Source: an uncultured Clostridia bacterium (GTDB lineage: Bacteria; Bacillota; Clostridia; Christensenellales; Borkfalkiaceae). Taken from it: a stretch of 64,000 nucleotides of DNA. Below the pieces are notes generated by a model. It was not told where the DNA came from. It saw only the letters and a list, made by a program, of their open reading frames with translations, and searched no databases. The position numbers and the translations under genes are program-made. The stretch lies in assembly GCA_947625605.1 (NCBI GenBank), contig CANQOY010000006.1:1-64000 (forward strand), read 5' to 3'. Position 1 is the first letter of the stretch, and each line of letters starts with the position of its first letter. Of the stretch, positions 61,638 through 64,000 are shown one piece after another.

Positions 61638-62612
61638 ATGTGTACGGCGGTTTCGTTTTCCAAAAAAACGCACTATTTCGGCCGCAATCTCGATTTGGAG
61701 GGCTCGTTCGGGGAAGGCGTCGTCGTGGCGCCCCGCAATCTGGCGTGGAAGTTCCGCCTCGCGCAGACGCCATCGCCTCGCCGTGCGATGATCGGCATGG
61801 CCATCGTGCAGAACGGTTTCCCCCTCTTTTACGACGCCGTGAACGAAAACGGGCTGGGCATGGCCGGGCTCAACTTCCCGAAAAACGCTTCCTACCTCCG
61901 CGCCGCCGAGGGCAAATGCAACCTTGCGCCCTTTGAATTCATTCCCTATGTGCTGCTCTCCTGCGGCACGTTGAAGGAGGCGCGCGCGCTTCTTCAAACG
62001 ATCAACCTCGTCGATCTTCCCTTCGGCGAAGGCCTTCCCCTCACGCCTCTGCATTGGATCATCTCGGATCCGACGGGCAGCCTCGTCGCCGAACCCACCG
62101 CGGAGGGGTTGAAAGTGTATGAAAACCCCGTGAACGTCCTCACGAACAATCCCCCCTTCCCCATGCAGCTCCAACGCCTCAACGACTATCTCAATCTCTC
62201 CCCCTGCGAGCCCGTCAACCGCTTCTCCGAAAACGTGGAATTGAGCGCATACAGTCGGGGCATGGGTGCCATCGGGCTGCCCGGAGACAGCTCTTCCCCC
62301 TCCCGCTTCGTGCGCGCCGTGTTCGCCCGCGCAAATGCGGTGTGCGGCGACAGCGAAGAGGAATGCGTGAGCGCGTTCTTCCACATTTTGCAAAACGTCG
62401 CCATGATCCGCGGCTGCGTGCGGCTCAAAGAGAACGTCTATGAAGAGACGGTGTATTCCTCCTGCTGCAACACGGAGACGGGCGTTTATTATTACACGAC
62501 GTACGCCGACCAGACGATCTCCGCTATCGACATGCGGCGCGAGGACCTCGACGGGACAAAGCCGATCTTTTACCCGCTCCGCCGCGGCCCGCAGATCGTG
62601 TACGGGAACTGA
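61638..62612 (+). CDS. Choloylglycine hydrolase / bile salt hydrolase-like Ntn hydrolase
   Basis: MCTAVSFSKKTHYFGRNLDLEGSFGEGVVVAPRN...NENGLGMAGLNFPKNASY...VLTNNPPFPMQLQRLNDY...SSPSRFVRAVF; Cys2 nucleophile; SD GGAGGTG upstream. Confidence 0.9.
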   Translation: MCTAVSFSKKTHYFGRNLDLEGSFGEGVVVAPRNLAWKFRLAQTPSPRRAMIGMAIVQNGFPLFYDAVNENGLGMAGLNFPKNASYLRAAEGKCNLAPFEFIPYVLLSCGTLKEARALLQTINLVDLPFGEGLPLTPLHWIISDPTGSLVAEPTAEGLKVYENPVNVLTNNPPFPMQLQRLNDYLNLSPCEPVNRFSENVELSAYSRGMGAIGLPGDSSSPSRFVRAVFARANAVCGDSEEECVSAFFHILQNVAMIRGCVRLKENVYEETVYSSCCNTETGVYYYTTYADQTISAIDMRREDLDGTKPIFYPLRRGPQIVYGN

Positions 62613-62725
62613 TCCGAAAAACGGACGATCCCGTACGGGCGGCGAAAAGATTTGAGAAATTTTTTTCGGAAATGACGTAAAAATGCTTGATAATTTATGC
62701 GATGTTTGATAAAATAACGTTGCAT

Positions 62726-62800
62726 TGGGGTGTCGCCAAGCGGTAAGGCAACGGACTCTGACTCCGTCATTCGTTGGTTCGAATCCAGCTACCCCAGCCA
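62726..62800 (+). tRNA. tRNA-Gln(CUG), with encoded CCA
   Basis: TGGGGTG...ACGGA-CTCTGAC-TCCGT...GTTGGTTCGAATCCAGC-TACCCCA-G-CCA; anticodon CTG. Confidence 0.95.
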
Positions 62801-62804
62801 TTTT

Positions 62805-62845
62805 TGAGAGTTTATTGCAGTTTTTGTAATAAACTCTCATTTTTT
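62805..62845 (+). terminator. Terminator after tRNA-Gln
   Basis: GAGAGTTTATT...AATAAACTCTC followed by ATTTTTT. Confidence 0.85.
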
Positions 62846-62983
62846 ATGGTTTTTCCATGTTTCAATCTTTCTTTCAACCTTGGGAAAACCGCGATTGGGG
62901 GATAAGATTGGGGGACATTGGGGGATAGAACCCTTTCTTTTGGCAAGATTTTTTGAGTTTTTCTGCCTGTTTCGGCAGTCTAA

Positions 62984-64000
62984 TCAGATTTCGTAATTTA
63001 CCTTTTCCGCTTCCGAGAGAAGATATTCTTCCGAATAGTCGGTGTAGCTTCTGTCCACGCGCGAGCTCATCACGCCCTTCTCCTGCTCGTGTCCATCCCA
63101 GAGCATCACCACTTCGGGATTCACGCCGCATTCCTTACACCTTGTGATGTAGGTATAACGGAGTTCATGCGGGTGGTGGTTGGGGAACAGGCGCTTCACT
63201 TGGGAGGCAATGGCTCTCGGATTGGTATCCCGCGCCTTCTCAAAGTCCACATAGGGCAGTACCCTTTTGAACACGGGCGTGAACGGGATCTTGCGCAGGA
63301 CGACGTTCTTTCCGAGAAGCTCCTTGCTCGTCTCGCATTCAAGGTATTTCCCGTCCACCACGCGGAGGCTTGCAAGCTCGGATTGCCGAAGCCCGAAGTA
63401 GAGAAGAACGAGTAGCGCGGAGCTTGCGGCGTTGTCTTGCTTGGCGATGCAGAACTCCACGAGCTGCCTCTCTTCCTCTTTGGTGAACGCGGAGCCCTTC
63501 TTGCTCTCAAAGTGCGGGAGAACGATCTTCTTCATCGGCGACGGGATTTGAAAATCTTCCGTTGCCATATCAAAGATACAGTTAAGCTGTAATTTCAGCT
63601 TCTCTGCCGTCCTTCCTTTGCCTTCATTGACGAATCCGAACAGAAAGTCCTGTATCATCGAGCGGTCTATATCGGCAAGATAGAGGCTCCCGAAAATCGG
63701 TTTCAGATTGACGTTGAAAGAACGGACATATTCCTTGAATGTGGAAGGTTTCGTTGTCTGCTCTTTGATTCTGAGCCATTCTTCCCCGTATTCCGAGAAA
63801 GTTACCGTCTGCGCGGTGCGCCGCCTTTGCCTCGGCTGTTTGGTCGGTATCCCTTTTGCGTGGTCGTGGAGTTTTTGAATGAATTTCTGCTTCATCACCT
63901 CAAAGCTGACGGAGCAAACCTCGATATTGAACCCATTTCTGCGGTATCGGGCTTCATAAACTCCTTTGTGGATGCGGTAAGTTACGATTTCACTGTTATA
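62984..64000 (-). CDS. Tyrosine-type site-specific integrase, N-terminus runs off window
   Basis: LVLLYFGLRQSELASLRV...HHPHELRYTYITRCKE...WDGHEQEKGVMSSRVDRSYTDYSEEY; frame stays open upstream of the GTG at 63898 (…VTYRIHKGVYEARYRRNGFNIEVCSVSFEVMKQKF). Confidence 0.92.
   Translation of the reverse strand, partial: YNSEIVTYRIHKGVYEARYRRNGFNIEVCSVSFEVMKQKFIQKLHDHAKGIPTKQPRQRRRTAQTVTFSEYGEEWLRIKEQTTKPSTFKEYVRSFNVNLKPIFGSLYLADIDRSMIQDFLFGFVNEGKGRTAEKLKLQLNCIFDMATEDFQIPSPMKKIVLPHFESKKGSAFTKEEERQLVEFCIAKQDNAASSALLVLLYFGLRQSELASLRVVDGKYLECETSKELLGKNVVLRKIPFTPVFKRVLPYVDFEKARDTNPRAIASQVKRLFPNHHPHELRYTYITRCKECGVNPEVVMLWDGHEQEKGVMSSRVDRSYTDYSEEYLLSEAEKVNYEI
62984..64000. mobile_element. Probable left end of an integrative element at tRNA-Gln
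   Basis: Integrase 3' end ~180 bp from tRNA-Gln, oriented toward it; remaining element lies beyond the window. Confidence 0.6.

Noticed and set aside
139-62275. Explaining the CGGACATGG motif as ordinary codon usage
   Set aside because: Plausible for the CATGTCCG core, but the extended GGTRCC(C)ATGTCCGAG context recurs in four reading contexts and in intergenic DNA, so codon bias alone seems insufficient; still needs a shuffled-null test.

Overview
64-kb, GC-rich, almost fully coding chromosomal segment of a Gram-positive Clostridia-type bacterium. The lineage is inferred from sporulation genes yqfC/yqfD, gene order and a bile-salt-hydrolase-like gene; a gut Christensenellales-like organism is plausible but unproven. 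Most of the window is core genome: trmFO(partial)-topA-dprA-yifB; rplS; vanW-recF divergent from dnaA-mnmG-yggS-PLC; pdxST-queH; ruvX; rpmG-secE-nusG-rplKAJL; the yqfC-yqfD-phoH-pgpH-ybeY-era-yqzL-recO cluster; gap; fba; ktrA/trkH; galM; a P-type ATPase; lysC; cdaA; holA-comEC; and tRNA-Gln. Accessory parts are a ~2050-aa repeat-rich lipoprotein, a ~1860-aa DUF4011/SF1 helicase/Vsr-like/DUF3320 protein, a mosaic of intergenic repeats, and a tyrosine integrase next to tRNA-Gln that probably marks the edge of a mobile element. The most unusual signal is a short interspersed nucleotide motif, consensus about CTCGGACATGG(G)TRCC, which I counted by eye 14 times as the exact 9-mer CGGACATGG/CCATGTCCG. 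It lies on both strands, in unrelated genes, in four different reading contexts and in intergenic DNA, so it looks like a DNA-level signal rather than a protein motif. Other notable points: an operator palindrome filling a promoter spacer between an XRE regulator and a PH-domain operon, an in-frame RuvX-DUF1292 fusion with an intact internal ribosome-binding site, a 39-aa membrane-anchor-only CdaR-like ORF after cdaA, a PgpH lacking its extracellular domain, and apparently degenerate nuclease domains in ComEC and the DUF4011 helicase. All counts and coordinates are by eye; no searches were run.
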